From the NCBI GenBank assembly GCA_965200615.1, contig OZ241377.1:3472001-3536000 (forward strand): a stretch of 64,000 bases of DNA. Direction: 5' to 3'. Within the stretch, counting starts at the first letter, position 1; every line of letters starts with the position of its first letter. This document shows, piece after piece, positions 17,149 to 25,618 of the stretch. The DNA is from Bin5 sp965200615 (lineage in GTDB: Bacteria > Chloroflexota > Anaerolineae > Caldilineales > Caldilineaceae). The position numbers and the translations under genes are program-made. The notes under the pieces are model-generated. The model searched no databases. It saw nothing but the letters and a program-made list of their open reading frames with translations, and had not been told where the DNA came from.

Positions 17149-18324
17149 ACAGATCCCTCCGCAACGCCAAGATAGGCGAGGATAGCATGAATATAGACCT
17201 TGGTGGCCCGCACCACCTGGGCCAGTTCAACCCGTTCGAGTTCCGAATGCGCTGTCAGATAGCTCGCGCCGTAGTATAGCGCGGGAACATGCGCCAGATG
17301 AATAAAGTGGGGAACGTTTGCCGCGGCCCTGGTGCCCGCCAGCGGCAGTTGCTCGCCGGTCACCTGCTCATGGGACCGCAGCAGCGCCTTTGCCAGCCGC
17401 TCGCTTGCGTCGACACTGTAGCCTTCGATCCCATCCAGCCAGACTTCGACTTCCGCTCCGCTCTCCGCCTGTACCCGGGCCGCCAGTCTTGCAAACTCCT
17501 CACGGATCTCGTCCAGACTGCACTCCGGGCCAAACCGCCGCGTCCCACCTATAACGCACCCGGCCGGCATGCGGTTAAAGTAATCCCCACCTTGAAACCG
17601 CCCTATGAAGATCGATTCGGCGCCCAAATAGGGATGTCGTATTTCGGCGAGTTCTGCCGCTTTCTCCTGCAACAGTTGCACAGCCCGGTAACCGGCCATC
17701 ACCGCGTGAGGCGTCCCCGCCTCAGCCACAGTCTCGTGGATGCCCTCTTCGTCCCCCGCAATCCTGAGTTCCCAGAAGACAAGGCCCATGCCTGTAATCG
17801 GCAGGTCCTTGCCGCCCAGCTCAGTAACGATCACCCCGTTACCGTGAACGCCCTTTTGGATCAGCGAAATCAGCGTCTCATTCGTGGCGCTCTCGTGGCG
17901 GCCATGCGCCGTCAACAGCAGGTCACCTTTCAACTCAATGCCCGATTCGCATAGGACGCGAGCAGCCTCCGCCATCGCCGCCAGAGACGCCTTCATGTCC
18001 TCGGACCCGCGTCCGTGGATGGTACCCTCCTTCGAATCGGGGCTCCGGCCCGGGCAGGTCAACCGTATCCGTATGGCCGTCAAGTTGCAGCGTAGGCCCG
18101 CCTCTCCTGCCCCGCAACCAGGACACGACGCTGGGGCTGTCGGGAAACTCACTGTCCAGTTCCACATTCAGCCCCGCCCCCCGCAACTCATCAGCGTAGA
18201 ACTCGGAAACGGCCCGCTCCTGGCCCGGTGGGCTGGGAATGCGCACCATATCCAAAGTGAGTTGCATAATCCTCTGCGGATCAACCTTTTCGGCCAGGGA
18301 GGCCGCCAGACGGTCAGTGTCCAC
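17145..18324 (-). pseudogene. M20 family metallopeptidase/deacylase, split by a frameshift
   Basis: Two overlapping frames together make one M20 protein of about 390 residues. The 5' frame (18324 down to about 18025) has the zinc motif LQLDGHTDTVDLPG. The 3' frame continues with TIHGRGSEDMKASLAAM, the next zinc motif, and runs to the stop at 17145. The junction is at 18021-18027, where one extra base (18024) breaks GAAGGAGGG.ACCATCCAC. The usual catalytic Glu-Glu is replaced by His-Glu (TAHGRHESATNE), as seen in a subgroup of these enzymes. The start is GTG 18324, directly abutting the TGA of PhyH copy 3. A sequencing error is possible; otherwise the product is truncated. Confidence 0.8.
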
Positions 18325-19137
18325 TCAGACCTCCACCCAGTGTTCGAACAGTGGCTGTACAGCGGCAGGCAGCCCCGCCAATACATCGGCCTTCACAGCC
18401 TCGACCTCGTTCTCCTTCAGACCAGTTGCCTCCATCTGCCTCGCCCGTTCGCTTGATCCCGGCCTCAGCCCGTTCAGATTCAGCCACCATGGCGCGAAGC
18501 GGATCGCCATCGCCACCCGCGCGCTGTCTGTCCGGTTTGCCCCCGCTGCGTGCCACATGCGGCTATCCATCACCAGCACGCTGCCCGCCTCGCCGGTGGC
18601 CTGAATTTCCGTCGGATAAGGCGTGTTCTCGTCGTGGCTGCAGCTTTCCGCACTCGGGTTCGTCTCCATCCGGTGGCTGCCCGGCACGATGATCGTCGCG
18701 CCATTCTCCAAGCTGAACGGCGACAGCATCCACAGTGTCGTGAAGTGTGCCACAATATCGGGATACGGAGCCGGGATGTGGCCCGCATTGCGCTGGTTAA
18801 AAGGCCAGTCCGCGTGCAAGCCGCCGCGAACGTTGCCCGGATAGTTGATCATCGCCGTCGTATAGGAAACGCGCACGTTCGTACCCAACGCCGCCCTGAC
18901 CAGCCCGATGAAACCGGGTCTCACCAAATAGGGCGCAAAAGACTGATCGTAATTGATCAACCCCGAACGATGGCCGATGTTCGCCGGCGCGTCCGGCCGC
19001 TGGTGTCGCAGTGTCGCCGTCGCCACACTCTCCCGCACCGCCGTAACTTCATCGGCAGGAATAACGTCTTCGACAACGCACCACCCGTCCAGCTTCAGAT
19101 GCAGGAGTTGCTCTTCAAGAGTCTTGTCCGGCGCCAT
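18325..19137 (-). CDS. PhyH family Fe(II)/2-oxoglutarate oxygenase, copy 3
   Basis: 270 residues from the ATG at 19137 (GTG at 19140 is the alternative); AAGGAT lies about 7 bases upstream. The HxD is His108/Asp110 (GGLHADWPF), the distal His is His196 (SRMWHAAGANRTD) and Arg207 follows. Active-site residues are complete. It is closest in the window to copy 1, sharing LWMLSPFSLENGATIIVPGSHR-type wording. It heads the operon with the M20 enzyme and the 2-hydroxyacid dehydrogenase; hydroxylation followed by deacylation and hydroxyacid oxidation would be a coherent route, but this is inference. Confidence 0.92.
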   Translation of the reverse strand: MAPDKTLEEQLLHLKLDGWCVVEDVIPADEVTAVRESVATATLRHQRPDAPANIGHRSGLINYDQSFAPYLVRPGFIGLVRAALGTNVRVSYTTAMINYPGNVRGGLHADWPFNQRNAGHIPAPYPDIVAHFTTLWMLSPFSLENGATIIVPGSHRMETNPSAESCSHDENTPYPTEIQATGEAGSVLVMDSRMWHAAGANRTDSARVAMAIRFAPWWLNLNGLRPGSSERARQMEATGLKENEVEAVKADVLAGLPAAVQPLFEHWVEV

Positions 19138-19575
19138 CACTCTATCCTTTTGGTCGGTTCGGGTCGCTCGAATTGCGGCTCTTGGCCGGGAAGCTCAGGA
19201 GGCAAATTGTCCAACCCAAGCCCAGCGCTGGCGACGACAATTATACCACCCTTGGACTGAAAATGTAGAGGGTGCATTGAAGAAAGTCCCGTTCATGATA
19301 TCGTGAGAACCATCAGCTTCAACTGAAGACACGAACGAGCCGCTGAAACCACGACTGCAGCACCCGCTTGTCGCACCACTCAAGCCTGTCCTGATATTCG
19401 GCACGGCGGTCTGCGCGAGTATTGCGTCCGTGAACTCCTTAGCGTCTACCCAATCCGGAAATCGCCCCCGATGAGGGGCGGCAGACGCAAAATGCGCTCC
19501 GCAACAAAAGATTACTATATACTCTGGGGTTCGTTGACATTTGATAAATTCTGACACATTGGCGACAATAACAGG
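19138..19575. other. Intergenic DNA between PhyH copy 3 and an IS remnant
   Basis: About 440 bases without a supportable gene. A 39-codon open stretch on the minus strand (19319-19438, ending RRAEYQDRLEWCDKRVLQSW and a short tail) has a protein-like composition. It has no start or RBS and could be a decayed fragment. The left end of the insertion element probably lies around 19525-19560. The promoter of PhyH copy 3 should be here, but no clear hexamer pair was seen. Confidence 0.4.
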
Positions 19576-20010
19576 ATGTTCAGAAAGCGAATTGCCGACC
19601 ACCAGTGGCAGAAACTGTACGCGTTTCTGCAAGGACACTCTCGTGCCTACGCAGGGCGAGAGCAAGAGTGTCGCCGTTTCGTTGAAGCAGTCCACTGGAT
19701 TCTGCGCGCCGGCGCCCAGTGGCGTGAACTGCCAGACCGCTATGGCAAGTGGAACAGCGTCTTCAAGCGCTATTCCCGTTGGGAAGAGAACGGTGTCTGG
19801 GCCGACATGTTCAAACAGTTCGCTCAGGACCCAGAGATGGCAGCAGTGATGCCGGACAGTACAGTTGTACGCGCCCATATGAGCGCAGCGGGCGGCTCAA
19901 AAAAGGGGGCCCTCAGCCAGAACAGCGCCTCGGCCAGAGCCGGGGCGGATTCAGCGGCAAGATCCATCTCCAACTCACGTCCGACCGGGCCTACGCCTTC
20001 TGCGAACTCA
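19576..20010 (+). mobile_element. Truncated IS5-family (IS427-like) element with transposase ORFA and start of ORFB
   Basis: From 19576 one frame encodes RKRIADHQWQKLYAFLQGHS, HWILRAGAQWRELPDRYGKW, WEENGVWADMFK and MPDSTVVRAHMSAAGGSKKG. These are the DUF4096-type N-terminus and first catalytic Asp region of IS5-family transposases. The continuation GGPQPEQRLGQSRGGFSGKI lies in the -1 frame. Family identity fades after about 19960 (LQLTSDRAYAF), so the rest of the DDE domain and the right end are missing. The element is therefore non-autonomous. It lies immediately upstream of the ABC transporter operon. Exact ends and target duplications could not be set by eye. Confidence 0.75.
19899..19905 (+). 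other. -1 programmed frameshift slippery heptamer (A AAA AAG)
   Basis: The zero-frame codons read TCA AAA AAG, giving the classic A_AAA_AAG slippery site. A one-base backward slip places the ribosome in exactly the frame that continues the transposase (GGPQPEQRLGQSRGGFSGKI). IS427-group IS5 elements are known to make their transposase by frameshifting. The downstream G-run could form the usual stimulatory structure. Confidence 0.7.
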
Positions 20011-20081
20011 GCCCATCCTCTGAATCCCTTAAATCACAGTTCAGACAACCACGCCAGCCTACAACGCGTACCACAAAAAGG

Positions 20082-20110
20082 TTGCCTTTCCCTGCCGCAT
20101 CCGATAAAAT
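20082..20110 (+). promoter_or_regulatory. Putative sigma70-type promoter for the ABC transporter operon
   Basis: TTGCCT at 20082-20087 and TAAAAT at 20105-20110 are separated by 17 bases. They match TTGACA/TATAAT at 4/6 and 5/6. The binding-protein gene starts about 345 bases downstream, giving a long leader. The flanking 20011-20460 stretch has no other supportable gene. Confidence 0.45.
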
Positions 20111-20369
20111 TACACGCGCTTTGGGTATGCGACGCCGGGGGCCTACTCCCGAAGGCTCCCGTGCAGCAAGAAATGACCCTGAACTCTTCCACACACGTGC
20201 CCGGCCAAATGACAAATCTTCTTCCGACTGTTCGGTAGACGATCCGCAGTTACTGTCTCCTCCGACAGGACCATGCCTGCCTGTTCGCGCATGCCGCCTG
20301 CCACCATTCCTGGCGCAACCTGTCAGACACAGACATTTCGCAATTTCGACTGAGCGACACCACCAGCAC

Positions 20370-20391
20370 AGGAGGATCAATGGCCTGAATG
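20370..20391 (+). promoter_or_regulatory. Strong Shine-Dalgarno followed by a two-codon ORF (Met-Ala-stop) in the transporter leader
   Basis: AGGAGG at 20370-20375 is followed 4 bases later by ATG GCC TGA (20380-20388), and the TGA is immediately followed by ATG at 20389. That ATG is in frame with the binding protein and would add 24 polar residues before its Tat signal. The binding protein also has its own SD, so this could be a leader ORF or an alternative start. Confidence 0.4.
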
Positions 20392-20460
20392 GAAACGAGA
20401 AAATACCCCAACGAACAGCAGTTTCAAACAATCCGCATCGCAAAGGAGAGGATTTCTAAA

Positions 20461-21930
20461 ATGGCAAGAGTCAATTCCGATGAATCGACAGTCGTCCAGA
20501 CCGGCGTCAGCCGCCGCAGTTTCTTGAAAAGCACGGCCGCAGTCACCGGACTCGCCCTCGCCACCAGCGCCTGTGTCGCCCCCGGCCCGCAAGCAGCCAG
20601 CGACATGGCAGCGCCCTCAGAGGAGCCCGTTAACATCCAGATCTGGTGGCGGATCAACCCTACCACCGAGGGCGTAATCCAGGTCTTCCAAGAGCAGCAC
20701 CCCGACATCACCATTTCTCTCGGTGACCTGGGCGAAGCGGTCTACGGAACACCCAAATATGTCACCGCCGTCGCCGCCGGTAAGGGACCCGACGTCTCAT
20801 ACCAGAACCGCCATACTTTCCGCCAGTTCGCCTCCCGCAACCTCTATCGACCCATCGAAGACCTCCTGGAGCGGGACAACCTCGACAAGGGCAACTTCAT
20901 GGCCGGCCCCATCGCCGACCTCACCTGGCAGGGCACTCTCTACGGGCTGCCCCATACCGCAGGCACCCGCTACTTCTTCTGGAACCGCACCCACTTTGAA
21001 GAGGCCGGCCTCGATCCTGACGTTGGCCCTGAAACCTGGGACGACATCATGGAGATGGCGCCGCAGCTCAATAAGATGGAAGGAGATAAGATCGTCCGCT
21101 ACGGCTTCCTTCCTCACTTCCCGCCCGGCCTCTCCGACCAGCTGCTCATCTACGCCATGGAAAACGGCGGCGTCAGCCAGTCTGAAGATGGGCGGACGAA
21201 CCTCATCAACACAGCTCCATGGGTCGAAGCCCTTGAGTGGTGTGTGCACATGATTGACGAATTTGGCGGCGGCAACGCTGCGGCCTCCTCCTTCATGGAA
21301 GGCTTCGCCGGCCAGCCTGTCGATCCCTTCGCCCAGGGTCAGGTCTCCATGTGCTCCTACGGCAACTGGATGATCGGCCGCTACGCCAAGTTCCCCGACC
21401 TCGACTACGACGGCACCGGCCTCATGCCGGTCTCAGCCGCAAATGAAGGCGCGCAAGTCAACTGGTCCTGCGGCTGGACATTCGTCATCGACCCCAATAC
21501 CGAACTCGTCGAACAGGGTTGGGAATTCCTGAAGTGGGTGATCAGCGAGAAATACGTGCGCGCCGCTGGGACCGTCGGCCTCGAGCTTGAAAAGGCCGAA
21601 TGGGCGCGTCAGCAGCTGCCTGGCGAACCGATCTTCGCCCCCACACCGCCCGTCTACCAGCCCGCCATGCAGTTCATGCTGGACGAGTACTACTCCGTCC
21701 TGCCCGAACGCCAGAAGATCATGATGCAGAGATACCTCGACTCCGAGACCTTCTCCGTTGGCTGCGGCCAGATCGCCGGCCTCGCCGCCGCCGAACTCTG
21801 GATCGGCTTCAAGAACGCTTGGGAGTCAGCCCTCACCAAAAAGCAGACGCCGCAAGAGGCACTCGACGCCTCCCACGCCGACGTGCAAAAAGCGCTCGAC
21901 GCTGCTTGGGAGAATCTGGAGTCCGCATAG
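20461..21930 (+). CDS. Extracellular solute-binding protein family 1 (Tat-type lipoprotein) of a carbohydrate ABC importer
   Basis: 489 residues. The N-terminus carries a twin-arginine motif (SRRSFLKS, Arg18-Arg19) and a lipobox with Cys38 (LATSAC), so the protein is exported folded and lipid-anchored. The mature part begins VNIQIWWRINPTTEGVIQVF, the normal opening of family 1 sugar-binding proteins. AGKGPDVSYQNRHTFRQFAS, GLPHTAGTRYFFWNRTHFEE and GCGWTFVIDPN follow the family pattern. The start at 20461 follows GGAGAGG by 9 bases; the upstream in-frame ATG at 20389 would put a polar extension before the signal. The ligand is unknown. A strong hairpin separates it from the permeases. Confidence 0.92.
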   Translation: MARVNSDESTVVQTGVSRRSFLKSTAAVTGLALATSACVAPGPQAASDMAAPSEEPVNIQIWWRINPTTEGVIQVFQEQHPDITISLGDLGEAVYGTPKYVTAVAAGKGPDVSYQNRHTFRQFASRNLYRPIEDLLERDNLDKGNFMAGPIADLTWQGTLYGLPHTAGTRYFFWNRTHFEEAGLDPDVGPETWDDIMEMAPQLNKMEGDKIVRYGFLPHFPPGLSDQLLIYAMENGGVSQSEDGRTNLINTAPWVEALEWCVHMIDEFGGGNAAASSFMEGFAGQPVDPFAQGQVSMCSYGNWMIGRYAKFPDLDYDGTGLMPVSAANEGAQVNWSCGWTFVIDPNTELVEQGWEFLKWVISEKYVRAAGTVGLELEKAEWARQQLPGEPIFAPTPPVYQPAMQFMLDEYYSVLPERQKIMMQRYLDSETFSVGCGQIAGLAAAELWIGFKNAWESALTKKQTPQEALDASHADVQKALDAAWENLESA

Positions 21931-21940
21931 TCGCAAGCAA

Positions 21941-21988
21941 GAGCTGGCAGAACCGGACGGCATCACGTTCACCCGGTTCTGCCAGCTC
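21941..21988. repeat. Perfect 16-bp inverted repeat between binding-protein and permease genes
   Basis: GAGCTGGCAGAACCGG at 21941-21956 and its exact complement at 21973-21988 flank a 16-base loop. It starts 10 bases after the binding-protein stop. There is no T-run. In ABC importer operons such hairpins protect the 3' end of the binding-protein mRNA or partly terminate, giving more binding protein than permease. Confidence 0.65.
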
Positions 21989-22020
21989 CCCTGTCCGCCT
22001 TTACGAACAGGACAGCCGCC

Positions 22021-22935
22021 ATGACCACCGCCCAACCCAAACCGCGGCTCACCAACGCCGCCAGAGAGGCTCTGACCTGCTATCTCTTTCTCCTGCCTTG
22101 GGGGCTCGGCTTCCTCGCCTTCGTGATCGGCCCAGTCGTCGCCTCCTTCGTGTTGGGCTTCATGGACTATGAAATCGTAACACCGGCCCGCTGGGTCGGT
22201 CTGGCCAACTACATCGAGCTCTTTACCGACGATGATCGCTTCCTCATGTCGATGGGCAATACGCTCTACTACGTCCTCGTCTTCGTGCCGCTCCACGTCA
22301 TTGTCGCCACACTCCTGGCCCTCCTGCTCAACCAGAAAGCGCGCGGAATCGCCGTCTACCGCACTCTCTTCTATGTGCCGTCAATCGTGCCCATCGTCGC
22401 CGGCGCCATCCTCTGGGTCTGGATTCTGCAGCCCGAGTGGGGTCTCATCAACTCGACCCTGGCGTTGATTAACATAGAAGGACCACTTTGGCTGGCGTCG
22501 CTCACCTGGTCCAAACCGGCCCTCATCCTGATGGCGCTCTGGGGCTCCGGCGCCGCCATGATTATCGTCCTCGCCGGCCTCCAGGGCGTCCCTCAACACC
22601 TCTACGAGGCTGCCGAGATCGACGGCGCCAACCGCTGGCAGCGTTTCCAACACGTCACCATACCCATGCTGAGCCCCACTCTCTTCTTCATCCTCGTTCT
22701 CAGCGTCATCGCCTCTTTCCAGGTCTTCACCACCGCCTACGTTATGACCGGCGGCGGGCCCGCCGAATCGACGCTCTTCTACATGCTCTACCTCTACCGC
22801 CGCGCCTTCGTCCTCTTGGACATGGGCTATGCCGCCAGCATGGCCTGGATCCTCTTTGTAGCCGTTCTTGCCCTCACCCTGGTCCAGTTCAAGCTAGCCA
22901 GCCGCTGGGTCTACTATGAAGCGGAGCAAAGTTAG
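22021..22935 (+). CDS. Carbohydrate ABC transporter permease, MalF/UgpA type
   Basis: A 304-residue inner-membrane protein with six predicted helices; the first is about residues 21-45 (CYLFLLPWGLGFLAFVIGPV). The cytoplasmic EAA loop that docks the ATPase is at about 198-217 (YEAAEIDGANRWQRFQHVTI). It forms a heterodimer with the next gene product. The ATG lies right after the intergenic hairpin and GGACAGCCGCC; no strong SD is visible. No ATPase gene is present in this locus, so a shared MsmX/MalK-type ATPase encoded elsewhere is probably used. Confidence 0.93.
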   Translation: MTTAQPKPRLTNAAREALTCYLFLLPWGLGFLAFVIGPVVASFVLGFMDYEIVTPARWVGLANYIELFTDDDRFLMSMGNTLYYVLVFVPLHVIVATLLALLLNQKARGIAVYRTLFYVPSIVPIVAGAILWVWILQPEWGLINSTLALINIEGPLWLASLTWSKPALILMALWGSGAAMIIVLAGLQGVPQHLYEAAEIDGANRWQRFQHVTIPMLSPTLFFILVLSVIASFQVFTTAYVMTGGGPAESTLFYMLYLYRRAFVLLDMGYAASMAWILFVAVLALTLVQFKLASRWVYYEAEQS

Positions 22936-23833
22936 CGTCATGTTACGCGACCAGGCCATCGGATCCCAACACAGCCGCGAAATCCATCCCAGCGCAAGAG
23001 GGCGACCTCTTCGCCGCCTGCTCGAACTCATCGGCACACAACTGCTTCTCGTATTCGGCGCAATTATTTTCGCGCTTCCCTTTGTCTGGATGGTCAGCAC
23101 ATCGCTCAAGGCCGATCGCCAGATCTTCGCATTCCCGCCGATCTGGGTGCCCGATCCCTTCATTTGGGGTAACTTTCCCGCCGTCTTCATCTATGCCCCC
23201 ATGCACCTCTATTTTTTCAACACGCTGATCATCGCGCTCGCCCACGTCTTCGGCGCCGTCTTTACCTGCTCACTCGCCGCCTACGCCTTCTCACGGCTGC
23301 GCGCGCCCGGCCGTGACCTCATTTTCATGGTCATGGTCAGCCAGATGATGATCCCCTATATCGTCATGCTCGTGCCGCTCTATCTCCTTTTCGCCGAGTT
23401 GGAGTGGATCGACACCTTCTACCCGCTCACCATCCCCGCCATGCTCGGCACGCCCTTCTACATCTTCATGCTCCGACAGTTCTTCCTCACCATCCCTATG
23501 GAGCTTGAGGAGGCCGCCATCATCGACGGCGCTACCCGCCTGCGGATCTGGTGGACCATCATCCTGCCGCTCGCCAAGCCGGCCCTGGCAACTGTCGCAA
23601 TCTTCAGTTTCATGTTCGCCTGGAACGACTTCACTGGCCCGTTGATCTTTCTAAACACTCGCGAAAAGTTCACCCTCTCCCTCGGCCTTCAGGCCTTCAT
23701 GTTCGAGCGCCGCACCATGTGGGGCCCCCTCATGGCCGCCTCGACGATGATGATCGTGCCGATCCTGATCGTCTTCTTCCTGGCCCAGAAACATTTCATC
23801 CAAGGTATCGCGTTGACAGGAATAAAGGCGTAA
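22916..23833 (+). CDS. Carbohydrate ABC transporter permease, MalG/UgpE type
   Basis: 305 residues if started at ATG 22916 (20-base overlap with the first permease), 297 if at ATG 22940. A spaced GGAG before 22940 makes the second start possible. Six helices are predicted, the first at about residues 41-62 (LLLVFGAIIFALPFVWMV). The EAA loop is EEAAIIDGATRLRIWWTIIL. The tail VPILIVFFLAQKHFIQGIAL plus TGIKA is the family ending and matches the pseudogene fragment at 7600-7692. It pairs with the MalF-type subunit. The propeller gene follows after about 105 bases. Confidence 0.93.
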   Translation: MKRSKVSVMLRDQAIGSQHSREIHPSARGRPLRRLLELIGTQLLLVFGAIIFALPFVWMVSTSLKADRQIFAFPPIWVPDPFIWGNFPAVFIYAPMHLYFFNTLIIALAHVFGAVFTCSLAAYAFSRLRAPGRDLIFMVMVSQMMIPYIVMLVPLYLLFAELEWIDTFYPLTIPAMLGTPFYIFMLRQFFLTIPMELEEAAIIDGATRLRIWWTIILPLAKPALATVAIFSFMFAWNDFTGPLIFLNTREKFTLSLGLQAFMFERRTMWGPLMAASTMMIVPILIVFFLAQKHFIQGIALTGIKA

Positions 23834-23938
23834 GCAGCTAATTACGAGCAATTCCCCTTAGCGCATTTCAGAGATGGCAATCAACAATGAGAGCCGCTTC
23901 TACTTGGTCCGCGAAGTCAAACCGCTAGGAAATCTTTG

Positions 23939-25486
23939 ATGGAACGCTCACCCGGAAAACAGCTCTTCATCGATGACTATTTCATCGAATCCATGACCAG
24001 CGCGCGCCGCGTCCTCAACCGGCCCCGCAAACTTACCCCCGACGCGCCTCTGTCCATCCCCTTCGACCAGCCCTGGGACGCAAACTACGCCCAACCCGGC
24101 CGCGTGATCTACGACGAAAGCACAGGCCGCTTTCGCATGTACTACCGCGCCTGGACCGGCGAACAGACCTTTTTCTGCGCGCTTGAGTCAGACGACGGGC
24201 TGACCTGGCATCGGCCCGTCCTGGAGCTGGTCGAGTTCGAAGGTTCGACCCGCAACAACATCACCACCGGCAGCGCCGATCACCTCACAACCATCCTGGA
24301 CCCTCACGAGCCAGACGAAACCCGCCGTTGGAAACAGATCGACAACAAGCCGAGCGGCACGAACGAGTCAGGAGACCCTCGCTGGCTGGCCCGCTACTCG
24401 GCGGACGGCTATGACTGGCATCTATACCCTGAGGGGGCCCACAGCGACCAGAAGATGAGGTTCAACTTCGGCTCCCCCCATGAGACCTTCGGCGGCGTGA
24501 TCAACCCAGACGCCCCCTACGTCTATTACTCCCAACGCGGCTCAAACCGCCGCACCCGCGTCCTCGGCCGTCGCGACAGCCAGGACTTTCTCAACTGGTC
24601 CGGCCTTCGCACCGTGATCGAACAGGACCTCCACGACCCGCCGGGAACTGAATTCTATTCCGCCGGCTTCGACCCAGTCGCCTGCACCCACGGCGGCCTG
24701 CACATTATTATGCTCCAGACCTTTCAGACCGACCTGGCCGAACCCTACGACATCGCCGACGCCGCCAGCTATTGGGGCGATGAGAGGGGTGGGAACGCCA
24801 TGCCCGCCCGCGTCGACGGCTTCGTGGAGAGTCAGTTGGCGGTCAGTCGCGATACCGTCGCCTGGACGCGCTGGCGCGAACCCTTCATCGCCCGCGGCGA
24901 AGCCGGAGCGTGGGATTACGGCATGGTCTACGCCGACGGCCCCATCCTCCACGACGACCAGCTCTGGTTCTTCTACATGGCGGGCAACCTGACCCATAAC
25001 GGCTACAGCGCGCAGCCCTGGCAAGGCCCCTACTCGACGCCCAATCGCCGCGGCAAAGGCGTCGCCGTCCTGCGCCCCGACGGCTACGTCAGCGTCGAGG
25101 CGGAGTCCTACGCGCCTGGCGTCCTCACCACCCACCGCTTCCGCCAGGAGCAGGGCGGCCAGATCAGAGTCAATGTCGACGCCGGCGCCGGCGAGCTGCG
25201 CTACGAACTCCTCGAAGATACCGGCCACCCGATTCCGGGATACACGGCCGCCGACTGTGATCCGATTCGCGAAGACACCCTCGACGGCGCGCTTTCCTGG
25301 AACGGCAAGCCAGGCTGGCCCGGCGTCGGCGATGGCCGAACTGCACGCTATCCGCAGCTGAACCATTCGGAATTCTACGTCAAACTGCGCTTCTTCGTGT
25401 CGCCGGGGAGCAAACTGTACTCGCTCACCATCGACCCGCCCGAAGTGACAGAGTGGCTTGTCAGACTCAGAACCCGAATTGACTAA
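23939..25486 (+). CDS. Five-bladed beta-propeller protein, glycoside-hydrolase-like, copy 2
   Basis: 515 residues from ATG 23939, with AGGA 8 bases upstream. It opens KQLFIDDYFIESMTSARRVL, matching the signature of the 2532-4247 protein. Blade motifs include YDESTGRFRMYYRAW, SDDGLTWHRP, YSADGYDWHLYP and SRDTVAWTRW, which are Asp-box-like. A beta-sandwich-like tail begins near residue 390. It lacks a signal peptide and so should act in the cytoplasm on an imported compound. Its place right behind the importer suggests it processes the transported sugar or glycoside. Catalytic residues cannot be assigned with certainty. Confidence 0.7.
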   Translation: MERSPGKQLFIDDYFIESMTSARRVLNRPRKLTPDAPLSIPFDQPWDANYAQPGRVIYDESTGRFRMYYRAWTGEQTFFCALESDDGLTWHRPVLELVEFEGSTRNNITTGSADHLTTILDPHEPDETRRWKQIDNKPSGTNESGDPRWLARYSADGYDWHLYPEGAHSDQKMRFNFGSPHETFGGVINPDAPYVYYSQRGSNRRTRVLGRRDSQDFLNWSGLRTVIEQDLHDPPGTEFYSAGFDPVACTHGGLHIIMLQTFQTDLAEPYDIADAASYWGDERGGNAMPARVDGFVESQLAVSRDTVAWTRWREPFIARGEAGAWDYGMVYADGPILHDDQLWFFYMAGNLTHNGYSAQPWQGPYSTPNRRGKGVAVLRPDGYVSVEAESYAPGVLTTHRFRQEQGGQIRVNVDAGAGELRYELLEDTGHPIPGYTAADCDPIREDTLDGALSWNGKPGWPGVGDGRTARYPQLNHSEFYVKLRFFVSPGSKLYSLTIDPPEVTEWLVRLRTRID

Positions 25487-25544
25487 GCCAGCCTTCTGGA
25501 CTGGCCGATACGACCGACTGTGGAAAGCCGGCTTTCTGGAACGG
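25485..25544. repeat. Imperfect 20-base direct repeat after the propeller gene
   Basis: AAGCC(A/G)GC(C/T)TTCTGGA followed by four mostly shared bases occurs at 25485-25504 and again at 25525-25544, with 16 of 20 positions identical. It straddles the stop codon of the propeller gene. It may be a small duplication of the gene end. Confidence 0.4.
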
Positions 25545-25618
25545 TTCAAAATACCCCTCCCAAGGAGAGAAGATTGAGCATTCCGTAAGCGGATGACCGA
25601 CCCAACCAGGAGAACAGA

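Noticed and set aside
19319..19438. Short minus-strand stretch ending RRAEYQDRLEWCDKRVLQSW and a short tail
   Set aside because: It looks protein-like but begins after a stop codon, has no start or RBS and is too short to assign.
19195..19878. 227-codon minus-strand frame over the IS remnant
   Set aside because: Mirror of the transposase frame; no match to any protein pattern.
20389..20460. ATG 20389 as the true start of the binding protein
   Set aside because: It would place 24 polar residues before the Tat signal; the ATG at 20461 has its own SD and gives a normal signal peptide.
24542..25549. 335-codon minus-strand frame in propeller copy 2
   Set aside because: It is the complement of a conserved gene and has a low-complexity Ala/Val/Gly composition.
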